Assembly (NCBI GenBank): GCA_964568855.1 | Contig: CAZMSD010000040.1 | Coordinates: forward strand, 1-33,439 | Length of the DNA: 33,439 bases | Origin: CAZMSD01 sp964568855 | GTDB taxonomy: Bacteria; CAIWAD01 | Reading direction: 5' to 3' | Part shown: positions 1-8,447 of the stretch, one piece after another | Layout: every line of letters starts with the position of its first letter | How positions within the stretch are numbered: position 1 is the first letter of the stretch | Notes under the pieces: model-generated | Seen by the model: the letters and a program-made list of their open reading frames with translations, nothing else | What the model was told of the DNA's origin: nothing | Database searches by the model: none | Made by a program: the position numbers and the translations under genes

Positions 1-105
1 AATACTCAGCTGCTCGCGAAAGCGTTACACTGTCCACAGAAACGGGGTAACTCCATACATGATTAATCGACCTGGTGCTCCGGGCAATGTGCGCGCTCCC
101 TTCGG

Positions 106-203
106 GCTTGCCGCAAAGCGGTCATCTTCTGTGTTGCATCTGTTTGAAGTAGGTACCTACATCTGCGCAGATGCGCCTTGAATCTGACCGCTTTGCGACA
201 AGC
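106..203. repeat. Long imperfect inverted repeat enclosing two perfect palindromes
   Basis: Arms at 106-124 and 185-203 are reverse complements over 19 bases with one mismatch; the perfect core is CGCAAAGCGGTCA at 112-124 against 185-197. The 60-base loop holds two perfect palindromes that share one base: GTAGGTACCTAC at 149-160 and CATCTGCGCAGATG at 160-173. The element starts just past the stop codon of alr, so it may fold at the 3' end of that transcript, but no T-run follows and it is not a textbook intrinsic terminator. A dispersed palindromic repeat is the other reading. The rest of 1-204 shows no gene. Confidence 0.6.
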
Positions 204-204
204 A

Positions 205-1413
205 TTACTCATCGCTGCATGTGAATCGGTCCACTAGCACCCGCGGTACGCGGTCCGAGATACCGGTGAGTATCTCGTAAGGGATGGTCGACTGCCAGCG
301 GGCCAGGTCCTCCACCAGGATCCGCTGGCCGCCCTGTTCGCCCACCAGGACCACTTCGTCCCCGTTGTAGGCGCTGCCGGTGGGTCCCAGGTCCACCATC
401 AGCTGGTCCATGCAGATGGCGCCCACCACCGGGTGGCGGCGCCCCCGGACCAGCACCTCCGCCCGGCCGCTCATCCCCCGCGGATAACCGTCGCCGTAGC
501 CCACGGGAACGGTGACCACGCGCGTGTCGCGGCCGGGCCGGTAGGCGTGTCCGTAGGAAATTCCCCGCCCGGCGCGGACGACCTTGAAATAGACCACCGC
601 CGATTTCCAGCTCAGCGCGGGACGCAGCCCGGGCAGCAGCGCAGAGCGGCCGGTCGCTCCCGCGGGATCGACGCCGTAGATCATGATTCCGGGCCGCACC
701 AGGTCCATGGCGCAGTCCGGGCGGCGCACAGCCGCGGCCGAATTGGCCAGGTGCCACAGGCAGTCCCCGGGAAGATCGCCGCCGTGCTCCTCGCGCAGCG
801 CCTGCAGCTGTCCCAGCGGCTCGAGGATGGCCTCCTCCGGCCCGCTGTCGGCGCCCGCCAGGTGGGAATAGACTCCGCAGACGTGGAGATGGGGCAGGCG
901 CAGCGCCTCGCGGATCAGGGCCGGGGCGCTTTCAACGTGCACCCCGATGCGCTCCATGCCGGTGTCGATCTTGAGCTGCACCCGCGCGCGCAGCGGCTTC
1001 CCGCCGGGTTCCCGCTCCATCAGGGCCACCTGCTGCGCCACCTGGCGGGCCTTGTGCAGCGAGGAGACGGTCATTTCCAGGTCGTATTCCAGGTAGCTGG
1101 GGATCTGGTAATCCACCAGGCCGCCCATCACCAGGATCGGGACTTCCACGCCCTCGCGCCTGAGTAGAATTCCCTCTTCAAGAAAACCCACCGCCAGGCG
1201 CCGGGCTCCGCCCTCGATCAGGGCGCGCACCGCGGCCAGCATGCCGTGGCCGTAGGCGTTGGCCTTGACCACGGGCATCACGCCCTTGACGCCCAGGCCG
1301 CAGCGCTCGCCCAGCAGGCCGAGGTTGTGCCTGAGCGCCGCCGGATCCAGCTCAATCCTGGTGGGTCTGAGCGGCAGTGTGGGCGGGTGGTCGATGTGAT
1401 ACTCGGGAAGCAT
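205..1413 (-). CDS. alr: Alanine racemase
   Basis: This PLP enzyme interconverts L- and D-alanine in the cytoplasm and supplies D-Ala for peptidoglycan. The 402 residues match the family's usual fold: an N-terminal barrel carrying the PLP lysine K50 in VVKANAYGHG, the second catalytic residue Y287 in GISYGHAY, and the CMD motif near residue 334 in the C-terminal beta domain. About 18 extra N-terminal residues precede the usual beginning (PTRIELD). The ATG at 1413 is supported by AGGAG seven bases upstream. It lies 22 bp after the subtilase stop codon and is the last gene of the long minus-strand run, so it is probably cotranscribed. The stop is TAA at 205-207. Identification is secure; the choice of start is good. 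Confidence 0.96.
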   Translation of the reverse strand: MLPEYHIDHPPTLPLRPTRIELDPAALRHNLGLLGERCGLGVKGVMPVVKANAYGHGMLAAVRALIEGGARRLAVGFLEEGILLRREGVEVPILVMGGLVDYQIPSYLEYDLEMTVSSLHKARQVAQQVALMEREPGGKPLRARVQLKIDTGMERIGVHVESAPALIREALRLPHLHVCGVYSHLAGADSGPEEAILEPLGQLQALREEHGGDLPGDCLWHLANSAAAVRRPDCAMDLVRPGIMIYGVDPAGATGRSALLPGLRPALSWKSAVVYFKVVRAGRGISYGHAYRPGRDTRVVTVPVGYGDGYPRGMSGRAEVLVRGRRHPVVGAICMDQLMVDLGPTGSAYNGDEVVLVGEQGGQRILVEDLARWQSTIPYEILTGISDRVPRVLVDRFTCSDE

Positions 1414-1435
1414 CCGGATCTCCTGGAGTTAGGCC

Positions 1436-3811
1436 CTATTCCATCAGAACCACGCGCCGCGCCGCCGACAGGTCCGGTCCGTGGAGCTGCAGGACGTAGA
1501 TCCCGGAGCCCAGGTTTCCCGGCAGGGCCAGGGATTCGTGATACCAGCCGCGGTCCAGCGGGGCGAATTCGCCCTTCGCGCACAGCCGGCCGAGAATGTC
1601 GTAGAGCCGCCAGCCGATCTGCGCCCCGTGCTCCAGGACGAATTCGCAGCGCAGGGGACCCGAATCCAGGGGATTGGGATAGCAGGCCAGCAGTTTCAGC
1701 ACCCGGGCCTCGGGCAGCGTGATCCAGGCGCTGTTGCGGCTCATGCTGGTTAGGCCGGAGGCGTCCAGCAGGTCGACGCGATAGCGCAGCGGCAGGGCCG
1801 CTGGCGGATCCGGATCGAGGAAGACCTGATCTCCCGCCGCAGCGGGAAGATCGGCCAGGAATTCATCCGCTAAGTCCTCCACCTCGCGCGTAAGACGCTG
1901 GCTGCCGCCCGCCAGGTCCTCGGCGAGCGTCCAGCGGATCCTGATCCAGTCCAGGTCCGCCTCCAGCAGGATCTCGCCCGGCCCGCCCGGGATGGATTCC
2001 AGCAAGGCATCGGCCTGGGGCAGGCCGTGGCCCGCGGCGGTGGTCCACTGCGGACCGGCAGCAGCCCGCAGCAGGGAATCGGCCTGCGACGCCCCGAGCA
2101 GGGGATTCTTCTGCAGGGCCAGGGCCAGCAGGCCGCTGAGGCCCGGCGCCGCCATGCTGGTTCCCTGGCGCAGGATGTGCCAGCCGTCCGCATGCCGCCA
2201 TTGCCGCTGTCCGGGATCGTCCTCGAGCGCCGAGCTCATGACCGAGAAAATTCCCTGGCCGGGCATCAGGACCTGGGGCACCAGCCGCCCGTCCACCCGG
2301 GGTCCGCGGCCGGAAAAGCTGGAAGGCGATCCCTCCGTCTCGCCCGGGTAGTACCAGGAGCTGCCGTCCATGTCCGTCCAGGAGAGGCGGCTGACCAGCG
2401 AACCGGCCACCAGCATGCTGTCCCCCGTGGCCGGGATGCCCAGCGTGGAAAGGCTGTCGGGATTCTCGAAGACCAGGTTGAAACCCCAAGCGTGCAGCTG
2501 CCGCGTTCCGGCGCCCTGAAAATCGAAGCGCAGCTCCCAGTCGCCCTCCAGGTCCGGCCCGCTCTCCACCTGCAGCAGCAGGCGCCACTTGCCGCCCTCC
2601 TGCTGCGGCGGGGGAAGCTGGAGGTGCCAGCCATCCTGGTAGATCCCCTGCGAACGCGGCTCCACTTCGCTGCCGCCGGGCAGGGTCAGGAGCACCTGGG
2701 GCTCTTCGCCGGACTCGATCCAGCAGTCGCAGCTCAGGTCCCGGTTGTGCGTGTTGCGGAACATAAGGAGATGACTGAAGCCGAAGAGGGCCGAGGCATG
2801 CTGTCCGGCGTCGCCGGAATTACCGGCGGCGCAGACCACCAGCCGCCCCGGGCCGCTGAGTTCCGAGAGTTCCCGCTCGAGGAACGAACTCCCGTCGTGC
2901 GCGCCCAGATGGGTCTCCAGGCTCAGGTTGACAACGCAGGGCCGCCCCAGTTCCTCCGCGTGCTGGAAGATCCACTCCGCACCGCTGAGTACGTCGCTCT
3001 CATAGAGGGTGCTGCGCACCACCAGCAGCTCGGCCTCCGGGGCAAATCCCACGAAGGGTCCGTCGTCCGTCTCCCCGGGGTGGCTGGCCCCGTTGCCGGC
3101 CGCTATGCCGCAAACGTGGCTTCCGTGCCCGTCCTGGTCGAGGTTGCCCGCCAGGCCCTGGGCCAGCACATCCCGGCTCCATACGCGGTCGCTTTCCTGG
3201 TCCCAGCAGGCCCGGACGCGAAGCTGGCCATCCTCCCAGAAATCGGGATGGGCCGGGTCGATCCCTGTATCCACCACGCCCACCAGCACTCCCCGGCCGC
3301 GCCAGGCCGGCTGCTCGGGCGGCGGATCGTGGACCAGGTCCGCACCGGTCAGCTGCCTGGCGATGTCCAGGCAGGGCCTGAGCCGCCGCTCGGCGCAAAT
3401 CCCCAGCACGCCGCCCCGACCGACCAGCGCCGACAGCTCGCCCGGGCCCAGCCGCAGGACCCAGTCCGCCCCGTCGTGGAAGCGCAACCGCCCGCGGAAC
3501 TCCGCCGGGCAGCGCCAGTTCCGCTCCGTATGCAGGATCCAGCCTCGCAGCGTGTCGCCGGAGCTTTCCGATCCCGCGGGCAATCCCGGCGCAGGGCCCC
3601 GGCCGGCGAGGGCCTGCAGCTGTACGCGGGCCGGCAGGTCGAGCAGTCCCTCCAGCCCGGGCTGTGCCAATCCGGTCCGCGAGGCACCGGTCGCCGCGAA
3701 GCCTAATAGCAGCAGGGCGGACGGCAGGTGACGGACGGCGAAGCGGCGGCCCCGTTCCCCGGGTCTTCGACCCGCCGTCCGGCCCGCGTTCCTGCCCGAG
3801 GTTCTATTCAT
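1436..3811 (-). CDS. Secreted subtilisin-like serine protease (S8) with T9SS-type C-terminal domain
   Basis: This 791-residue protein is an exported protease. An Arg-rich N-terminus followed by a hydrophobic stretch (about 31-50) reads as a signal peptide. The subtilase triad is complete: D181 in VVDTGIDP, H229 in DGHGSH and S552 in GTSMAAP, with oxyanion Asn N331 in AAGNSG. About 200 residues separate N331 from the Ser motif, implying an inserted beta-rich domain. The last 85 or so residues (CYPNPLDSG, then RLYDILGRL, then LGSGIYVLQL) resemble the Por/type IX secretion sorting domain, so surface delivery through T9SS is likely. The ATG overlaps the miaA stop by 8 nt and is preceded by GGGAG, which suggests translational coupling. 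The substrate is unknown. A secreted protease between miaA and alr is unusual. Confidence 0.93.
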   Translation of the reverse strand: MNRTSGRNAGRTAGRRPGERGRRFAVRHLPSALLLLGFAATGASRTGLAQPGLEGLLDLPARVQLQALAGRGPAPGLPAGSESSGDTLRGWILHTERNWRCPAEFRGRLRFHDGADWVLRLGPGELSALVGRGGVLGICAERRLRPCLDIARQLTGADLVHDPPPEQPAWRGRGVLVGVVDTGIDPAHPDFWEDGQLRVRACWDQESDRVWSRDVLAQGLAGNLDQDGHGSHVCGIAAGNGASHPGETDDGPFVGFAPEAELLVVRSTLYESDVLSGAEWIFQHAEELGRPCVVNLSLETHLGAHDGSSFLERELSELSGPGRLVVCAAGNSGDAGQHASALFGFSHLLMFRNTHNRDLSCDCWIESGEEPQVLLTLPGGSEVEPRSQGIYQDGWHLQLPPPQQEGGKWRLLLQVESGPDLEGDWELRFDFQGAGTRQLHAWGFNLVFENPDSLSTLGIPATGDSMLVAGSLVSRLSWTDMDGSSWYYPGETEGSPSSFSGRGPRVDGRLVPQVLMPGQGIFSVMSSALEDDPGQRQWRHADGWHILRQGTSMAAPGLSGLLALALQKNPLLGASQADSLLRAAAGPQWTTAAGHGLPQADALLESIPGGPGEILLEADLDWIRIRWTLAEDLAGGSQRLTREVEDLADEFLADLPAAAGDQVFLDPDPPAALPLRYRVDLLDASGLTSMSRNSAWITLPEARVLKLLACYPNPLDSGPLRCEFVLEHGAQIGWRLYDILGRLCAKGEFAPLDRGWYHESLALPGNLGSGIYVLQLHGPDLSAARRVVLME

Positions 3812-4883
3812 CGGTCTCCCGCGTGTCAGCTCCTCCGCGGCGAACCTGGTCGATCGACACGGCCATCCTTTCCACCAATTCCGCGCTCTCGAGTCGCGGG
3901 TCGAGGAATTCGACCCGCGGCAGCCCGCGGCTCCAGGTTATCTGCTTGCGGGCGTACTGCCGGGTCTTGCGTGACACAAGTTCATGGCACCGGGGCAGGT
4001 CGATCTCCCCCCGCAGGTGGGCCGCGGCCTCCTCCACTCCCACGCTGCGCAGGGCGTTGCAGCCGGCGGGCAGGCCCCGATCAAGGGCCCGCCGCACTTC
4101 ATCCAGCATCCCGTGACGCAGCATTCTCCAGGCCCGCTTGCGGATCCGCGGGCCCAGCCAGTTTAGACCGCAGTCCAGCGCGAAGACCACGGGGACCACG
4201 GGACGCGGCAGCCGCAGCTCGCGCATGGCCCGGCTGGCCGGCATACCGGTGGCCAGCGAAATCTCGATATAGCGCTCGAGCTTGCTGCGATCGGCGGCGG
4301 GAATCCAGTGGGATTCCGGATCCAGTTCCAGCAGCCGGGCTTTCAGTTCTTCGCCGCTCAACTCGGCGGACTGCCGCTTGACCTCGCCGCGCTGCCGCGG
4401 AGTGGCGCCCAGCGAGGGGTGCACGGGATCGAGAAAGGCGCGGATATAGAATCCCGATCCGCCGCAGAGCAGGAAGCGGGGCGGTCGCAAGGGCGCCTGC
4501 ATGAGCGGTCCTTCGCCTGCATTAGCCGCGACGGCCTGCGACTCCCCGGATGGCGGATCGGGATCCCGATCCTTCACCGCCGGCGAATCCAATTCTGGTT
4601 CCGGGAGGCCCAGCACGCCCCGGGCGTCCGCGACGAAGCGGCCCGCGCTGTAATCTTCCTCAAGCGGCAGGAAGCCCACCAGGTGATGTTTCACGCGCTC
4701 CCGCTCTTCCGGGGTCGGCGCCGCGGTGGAGACGGGCAGGTCGGCATAGACCTGGCGGCTGTCGGCGGAGATGATCTCCAGGTCCAGCCGCTCCGCGAGC
4801 TCGATGGCCAGGGCGGTCTTGCCGGCTGCCGTGGCTCCGGTGAGGATCGGCAGCAGGGGCCGGACTCGGTGCGTTTCAGCCAC
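3804..4883 (-). CDS. miaA: tRNA dimethylallyltransferase
   Basis: MiaA transfers a dimethylallyl group to A37 of tRNAs that read UNN codons. Visible motifs are the P-loop GATAAGKT (16-23), the SADSRQVY segment (39-46), KHHLVGF (65-71), LLCGGSGFYIRAF (138-150) and the C-terminal RQYARKQITWSR tRNA-contact motif. At 359 residues it is longer than the usual 300-320, because about 45 Pro-, Glu- and Asp-rich residues (roughly 92-136) are inserted before the GGSGFYIR strand. The start is GTG at 4883, overlapping the end of mutL by 8 nt with no obvious Shine-Dalgarno sequence, so coupled translation is likely. mutL-miaA adjacency is common in bacteria and supports both calls. Confidence 0.95.
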   Translation of the reverse strand: MAETHRVRPLLPILTGATAAGKTALAIELAERLDLEIISADSRQVYADLPVSTAAPTPEERERVKHHLVGFLPLEEDYSAGRFVADARGVLGLPEPELDSPAVKDRDPDPPSGESQAVAANAGEGPLMQAPLRPPRFLLCGGSGFYIRAFLDPVHPSLGATPRQRGEVKRQSAELSGEELKARLLELDPESHWIPAADRSKLERYIEISLATGMPASRAMRELRLPRPVVPVVFALDCGLNWLGPRIRKRAWRMLRHGMLDEVRRALDRGLPAGCNALRSVGVEEAAAHLRGEIDLPRCHELVSRKTRQYARKQITWSRGLPRVEFLDPRLESAELVERMAVSIDQVRRGGADTRETDE

Positions 4884-6819
4884 GATCGAAGCGCCGGTTC
4901 AACTCGGCGAGGCTCAGGTTCACCACCACAGGCCGGCCGTGGGGACAGGTGAAGGGCTGGTGGCAGTTGAAAAGGTCGTCCAGCAGGCTGCGCATCTCGG
5001 CCTGGTTCAGCGGCTGCCCGGCCTTGATGGCCGCCTTGCAGGAGACGGCGGCGGCCAGGGCCTCGCGCGGATCGGGCAGGCTGGAGGAATAGATGCGGTA
5101 CTGGTCCAGGATCTCCTGCACCAGGCCCTCCGGGTGCACCGCCTGCAGTTCCATCGGAATGCCCGTGACCTGCACTCGCGGGCCCGACATTTCCATTTCG
5201 AAACCCAGCTGCAGCAGGTGCTGCAGCACTTCCTCGAAGATCAGGCGGTCGCCCTCATCCAGTTCCAGCTCCAGCGGGAACAGCAGGCGCTGGCTGGGAC
5301 CTGCTCCGCCGCGCATGGCACCCAGGCAGCGTTCGTAGAGCACGCGCTCGTGCGCCACGTGCTGGTCCACGATGATCATGCCGCTGGTCACCGCTGCGAA
5401 GATGTAGGTTCCGTGGAGCTGGAACAGGGGCGCATTGTCCTCGCCGGACTCCGTCCGCCGGGCTTGTTCTTCGGAGAGGACCTGGTCTTCGTCGTGCTCG
5501 AGATCCCGCTCCCCGCCCGCAGGCTCGACCGGGGCGTCCTCGCCGGGAGGCGTGGACCGTTCCCCGCCCTCCTGCTGGAACCTGTCGCGGGCCAGCCGGG
5601 CGCTGTCCAGGTATTCGCGCACCGCCTGCTCAGCGCCGCGTTCCAGGACCCGGTTCTGGAAGAAGCTGGTCTGCCGGATGAACCGTCGCTGGGCCTCGCT
5701 GAATCCTTCCAGGTCTTCCTCCAGCTCCTCGGGCAGGCCAGGATAGAGGCTGGATGCCGTTTCCTCCGGCTGCCGATCACCGGTCACTCCCGCCCCTGCG
5801 GTGGAAGGCGGACCCAATTCCGCCAGGGGCATGGTGGCCAGAGCCTTGCGCACAGCCAGGTTCACCAGCCTGTGCGTACGGCGCTCGTCTTCAAATCGCA
5901 CCTCCTTTTTGGCCGGGTGGACGTTCACGTCCAGCAGTCCCGCCTGCGCTTCGACGAACAGCAGGTAGAAGGGGAGCTGCTCGCGCTTGAGAGTGTGTCC
6001 ATAGGCCGAGAAGACCGCGTGGTTGATCATCCGGTTGCTCACCGGCCGGCCGTTGACGAAGAGGTACTGGTCGCCGTGACTGCGGCGAAAGGTGCTCACC
6101 TTGCCCACGTAACCGCTGACACGCAGGCCGTCCTCGGCCAGCTCCACCGGCACCAGGCGCGGAAGCATCTGCGTGCCGAAGACCTGGTTCACTCGCCCGG
6201 ACAGGTCGGTGGCGGGCCAGTCGTGAAGTTCCTCGCCGTCGGAGACCAGCACCAGGCGCAGTTCGGGACGCACCAGGCCGATCCTGCGCAGCAGGTTCAG
6301 AATGTGCCTGAGTTCGTTGCGATTCGAGGTCAGGAACTTGCGGCGCGCCGGCGTGGAAAAGAAGAGGTTGCGCACGGTGACGCAGGTGCCGGGAACGCAG
6401 GCGGCGGGAACCACCTCGCCCAGCAGGCCGTCCGCCGTGTGGATCAGCGTGCCCTCGGGATCCTCGGGCCGGCGGCTGCGCAGCTCGAGTCGCGACACGG
6501 AAGCGATGGCCGGGAGGGCCTCCCCGCGGAAGCCCAGGGTGCCGATGGATTCCAGGTCCTCGAAGCGTTCCAGCTTGCTCGTGGCGTGGCGGTCCAGCGC
6601 CAGCAGGGCGCTGTCCCGGTCCATGCCGAAGCCGTTGTCCAGCACCTGGATGAAATTCTTGCCCCCGGCCTCCACCGCCACTTCCACCGTATCCGCGCCT
6701 GCGTCCAGGGCGTTCTCCACCAGTTCCTTGACCACGGAAGCGGGTCGTTCGATGACTTCACCGGCGGCGATCTTGTTGATCACGTTGTCTGGAAGGCGAC
6801 GGATGGGTCGAAGCTGCAT
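4876..6819 (-). CDS. mutL: DNA mismatch repair protein MutL (endonuclease type)
   Basis: MutL couples mismatch recognition by MutS to strand removal. The GHKL ATPase is canonical: NKIAAGEV (15-22), ELVENALDA with catalytic E35, DNGFGM (61-66) and RHATSKL (77-83), then the transducer domain. A low-complexity acidic linker (about 340-470) leads to the dimerisation domain. That domain carries the metal-binding endonuclease motifs DQHVAHERVLYE (485-496), SCKAAIK around C594 and CPHGRP (625-630). It is therefore of the nicking type found in bacteria without MutH. At 647 residues its length is normal. The ATG at 6819 lies 12 bp after the preceding small gene with no strong Shine-Dalgarno, and its end overlaps miaA. 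Confidence 0.97.
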   Translation of the reverse strand: MQLRPIRRLPDNVINKIAAGEVIERPASVVKELVENALDAGADTVEVAVEAGGKNFIQVLDNGFGMDRDSALLALDRHATSKLERFEDLESIGTLGFRGEALPAIASVSRLELRSRRPEDPEGTLIHTADGLLGEVVPAACVPGTCVTVRNLFFSTPARRKFLTSNRNELRHILNLLRRIGLVRPELRLVLVSDGEELHDWPATDLSGRVNQVFGTQMLPRLVPVELAEDGLRVSGYVGKVSTFRRSHGDQYLFVNGRPVSNRMINHAVFSAYGHTLKREQLPFYLLFVEAQAGLLDVNVHPAKKEVRFEDERRTHRLVNLAVRKALATMPLAELGPPSTAGAGVTGDRQPEETASSLYPGLPEELEEDLEGFSEAQRRFIRQTSFFQNRVLERGAEQAVREYLDSARLARDRFQQEGGERSTPPGEDAPVEPAGGERDLEHDEDQVLSEEQARRTESGEDNAPLFQLHGTYIFAAVTSGMIIVDQHVAHERVLYERCLGAMRGGAGPSQRLLFPLELELDEGDRLIFEEVLQHLLQLGFEMEMSGPRVQVTGIPMELQAVHPEGLVQEILDQYRIYSSSLPDPREALAAAVSCKAAIKAGQPLNQAEMRSLLDDLFNCHQPFTCPHGRPVVVNLSLAELNRRFDRG

Positions 6820-6831
6820 CGGGCGGGAACC

Positions 6832-7122
6832 TCAGGGATTGGGTGCGGCGTCTTCGGGGACTTCGCGCTCGAGCCGGTCGCCGCTTTCCAGCTGCACGGT
6901 TCCCAGTTTAAGATTGTCGAAAATGCGCGGATAGAGCAGGCGCAGCCCCAGCAGGATCAGCACCAGCAGCATCAGCCAGTGCAGCGAAGAGCGCCTGCGG
7001 GTCCGGGTGTCCAGGGTCCGGCGGAATTTCATCCGCTGGCGCAGGTCGCCCTTCGGTTCCTGATGAACGAAGGGCGTGTACTGGAACTTGTGCTGGAATT
7101 TCCTGCCGCGAAAGAACAACAT
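6832..7122 (-). CDS. Small single-pass membrane protein of unknown function
   Basis: This is a 96-residue protein (start MLFFRGRKF) of no family I recognise. The first 50 or so residues are strongly basic (many Arg and Lys), followed by one hydrophobic segment, SLHWLMLLVLILLGLRLLYP at about residues 48-67, and a short acidic tail ending EDAAPNP. The positive-inside rule predicts a cytoplasmic N-terminus. I chose the ATG at 7122 because the longer open frame extending back to 7785 runs antisense in register over the M50 protease gene and has unrelated composition. AGGCG lies a few bases upstream, which is only a weak ribosome site. It sits 38 bp after the protease gene and 12 bp before mutL, in the same operon run. 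Function cannot be inferred. Confidence 0.65.
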   Translation of the reverse strand: MLFFRGRKFQHKFQYTPFVHQEPKGDLRQRMKFRRTLDTRTRRRSSLHWLMLLVLILLGLRLLYPRIFDNLKLGTVQLESGDRLEREVPEDAAPNP

Positions 7123-7160
7123 CGGTCGCCTGTCGTCGGTCGACGCGCTTACAGGCGCGC

Positions 7161-7775
7161 TTAAAAGATCAATCCGCCCACCGTGACCAGGAACCAGTGC
7201 AGGTAGCCGGTGAGCGGACCTCGGAAAAAGATGATCAGGGCCATAATCAGCAGCATGCCGAAGCGGTCCATGCGCCGGTAGCTCCGCTCGATTTCTCCGC
7301 TCAGGAAGTGGGCCACCACCCGGGAGCCGTCCAGGGGCGGGATGGGGAGCAGGTTGAAGGCCGCCAGCACCAGGTTGATGATCACCGCGTATTCCAGCAC
7401 GGGGGCGATGGCCGCGCCGAAGTAACCCATGCCCGGGAGGGCGTTGTACAGGCTGCCCGCCAGAAAGGCCAGCAGAATGTTGGAGAGCGGACCGGCTGCG
7501 GCCACCAGTGCCATGTCCCGGCTCGGGCTGCGGAAGTTGTAGGGATTCACCGGCACCGGCCGTGCCCCGCCGAAAACCGGCGCGCCGCTCAGGACGCACA
7601 TCACGGGCACCAGCAGCGACATTACCGGATCGATGTGCGGCGCGGGATTCAGCGTCAGCCTGCCCATGCGCGCCGCGGTGGGATCCCCCAGCTTGAGCGC
7701 TATCCAGCCGTGGGCCACCTCGTGGACGATGACCGAGAACAGCAGGACCGGCAGAGCGATGACCAGTTCGACCAT
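7161..7775 (-). CDS. Site-2 protease family zinc metalloprotease (M50, YwhC-like)
   Basis: The 204-residue integral membrane protein has the intramembrane protease signature: HEVAH with H18, E19 and H22 inside the first hydrophobic segment, and NLLPIPPLDGSR with D149 as the third zinc ligand in a later one. At least four or five hydrophobic segments are visible. There is no PDZ domain, so it belongs to the short, RseP-unlike YwhC-type group, whose natural substrates are mostly unknown. Such enzymes cleave transmembrane helices. The ATG at 7775 follows a GGAAAACC stretch. The gene lies 55 bp after the methyltransferase-like gene; that gap holds a hairpin at 7805-7825. Confidence 0.9.
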   Translation of the reverse strand: MVELVIALPVLLFSVIVHEVAHGWIALKLGDPTAARMGRLTLNPAPHIDPVMSLLVPVMCVLSGAPVFGGARPVPVNPYNFRSPSRDMALVAAAGPLSNILLAFLAGSLYNALPGMGYFGAAIAPVLEYAVIINLVLAAFNLLPIPPLDGSRVVAHFLSGEIERSYRRMDRFGMLLIMALIIFFRGPLTGYLHWFLVTVGGLIF

Positions 7776-7804
7776 GGTTTTCCATTCTATTACTGCCCCG
7801 AGGA

Positions 7805-7825
7805 GGATACCGCGGAGCGGTGTCC
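7805..7825. repeat. Short intercistronic hairpin
   Basis: GGATACCGC and GCGGTGTCC pair around a GGA loop; a G-T wobble on one strand becomes an A-C mismatch on the other. It lies between two minus-strand genes that are probably cotranscribed. No T-run follows on either strand, so I do not call it a terminator. An mRNA-stability or processing hairpin is possible. Confidence 0.3.
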
Positions 7826-7830
7826 CAATA

Positions 7831-8433
7831 TCAGAAAAGGTCGGGAGGGAAGCCCGCCCGCTTGAAACCGAGCAGGATGCTGAGCAGCATGAAACCCAGC
7901 AGGAACCAGACCACTTCCAGGTAGTTGCGACTGAAGCGGCGCGCCCGGATCAGAGCTTCCTCCGGTTCGCGATAGCCGCGCCAGCGCGGCAGGAAGCGGT
8001 TCACGCGGCTGCAGTACTCCGCGTATTCCTCGCCCAGCTTTTCGCGCAGTCCCCGCTCCTCCGCCAGGACCACGAAGGGATAATAGAGCAGGAAGGCGCC
8101 CAGTACAAGCAACGCCACCCACAGGTGATCGGCCACCAGCACGAAGCCCAGGGCGCCGGCGAAGCTGAACAGGTAGAGCGGGTTGCGCACGACGCTGAAA
8201 GGGCCCTCGTCCACCAGGCGTCGCGTTTTGTAGCCTTCCAGGTACTGCAGGCTCCACAGCCGGCCCAGGGTGCAGGCGATCAGCAAGACGAATCCCAGCC
8301 AGTAGAGCACCTGGCGCGTCGTCTCCGATCCGCTGAACGGACGCTGCGTAAAGAGCAGCAGCGCCAGGAGCAACAGCCCCAGTACGCGGCTGGCGATTAT
8401 CCGGTACCGGGGAAAGAAATCGATGGATCCCAT
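7831..8433 (-). CDS. Isoprenylcysteine carboxyl methyltransferase (ICMT)/PEMT-like membrane protein
   Basis: The 200-residue protein has four or five hydrophobic segments and the signature of the membrane methyltransferase superfamily that includes ICMT and phospholipid methyltransferases: GPFSVVRNPLYLF near residues 98-110, then an EERGLREKLGEEYAEYCSRV stretch after the last paired helices, where the family binds SAM. Many bacterial members have no known substrate, so the substrate cannot be named. I start it at the ATG at 8433 (MGSIDFFPRYR), which has GGGAGA at the right distance, and not at the longer upstream frame, which overlaps the previous gene and has unrelated Arg- and Gly-rich composition. 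It lies 14 bp downstream of the OB-fold-like gene and is probably in the same operon. Confidence 0.82.
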   Translation of the reverse strand: MGSIDFFPRYRIIASRVLGLLLLALLLFTQRPFSGSETTRQVLYWLGFVLLIACTLGRLWSLQYLEGYKTRRLVDEGPFSVVRNPLYLFSFAGALGFVLVADHLWVALLVLGAFLLYYPFVVLAEERGLREKLGEEYAEYCSRVNRFLPRWRGYREPEEALIRARRFSRNYLEVVWFLLGFMLLSILLGFKRAGFPPDLF

Positions 8434-8447
8434 GGTCTCCCGCGGCC

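Noticed and set aside
2027..3706. 559-codon plus-strand open frame opposite the subtilase
   Set aside because: Antisense shadow of a gene with a complete catalytic triad; the translation is Arg-, Gln- and Pro-rich without domains.
4771..7164. 797-codon plus-strand open frame opposite mutL and its neighbours
   Set aside because: It is the antisense shadow of mutL and miaA in GC-rich DNA. Its translation is low-complexity (His, Gln, Ala, Val) with no family motif, while the opposite strand has all MutL motifs.
7123..7785. Extended 317-codon version of the small membrane protein
   Set aside because: The upstream part overlaps the M50 protease gene in another frame and has unrelated Arg-, Gly- and His-rich composition.
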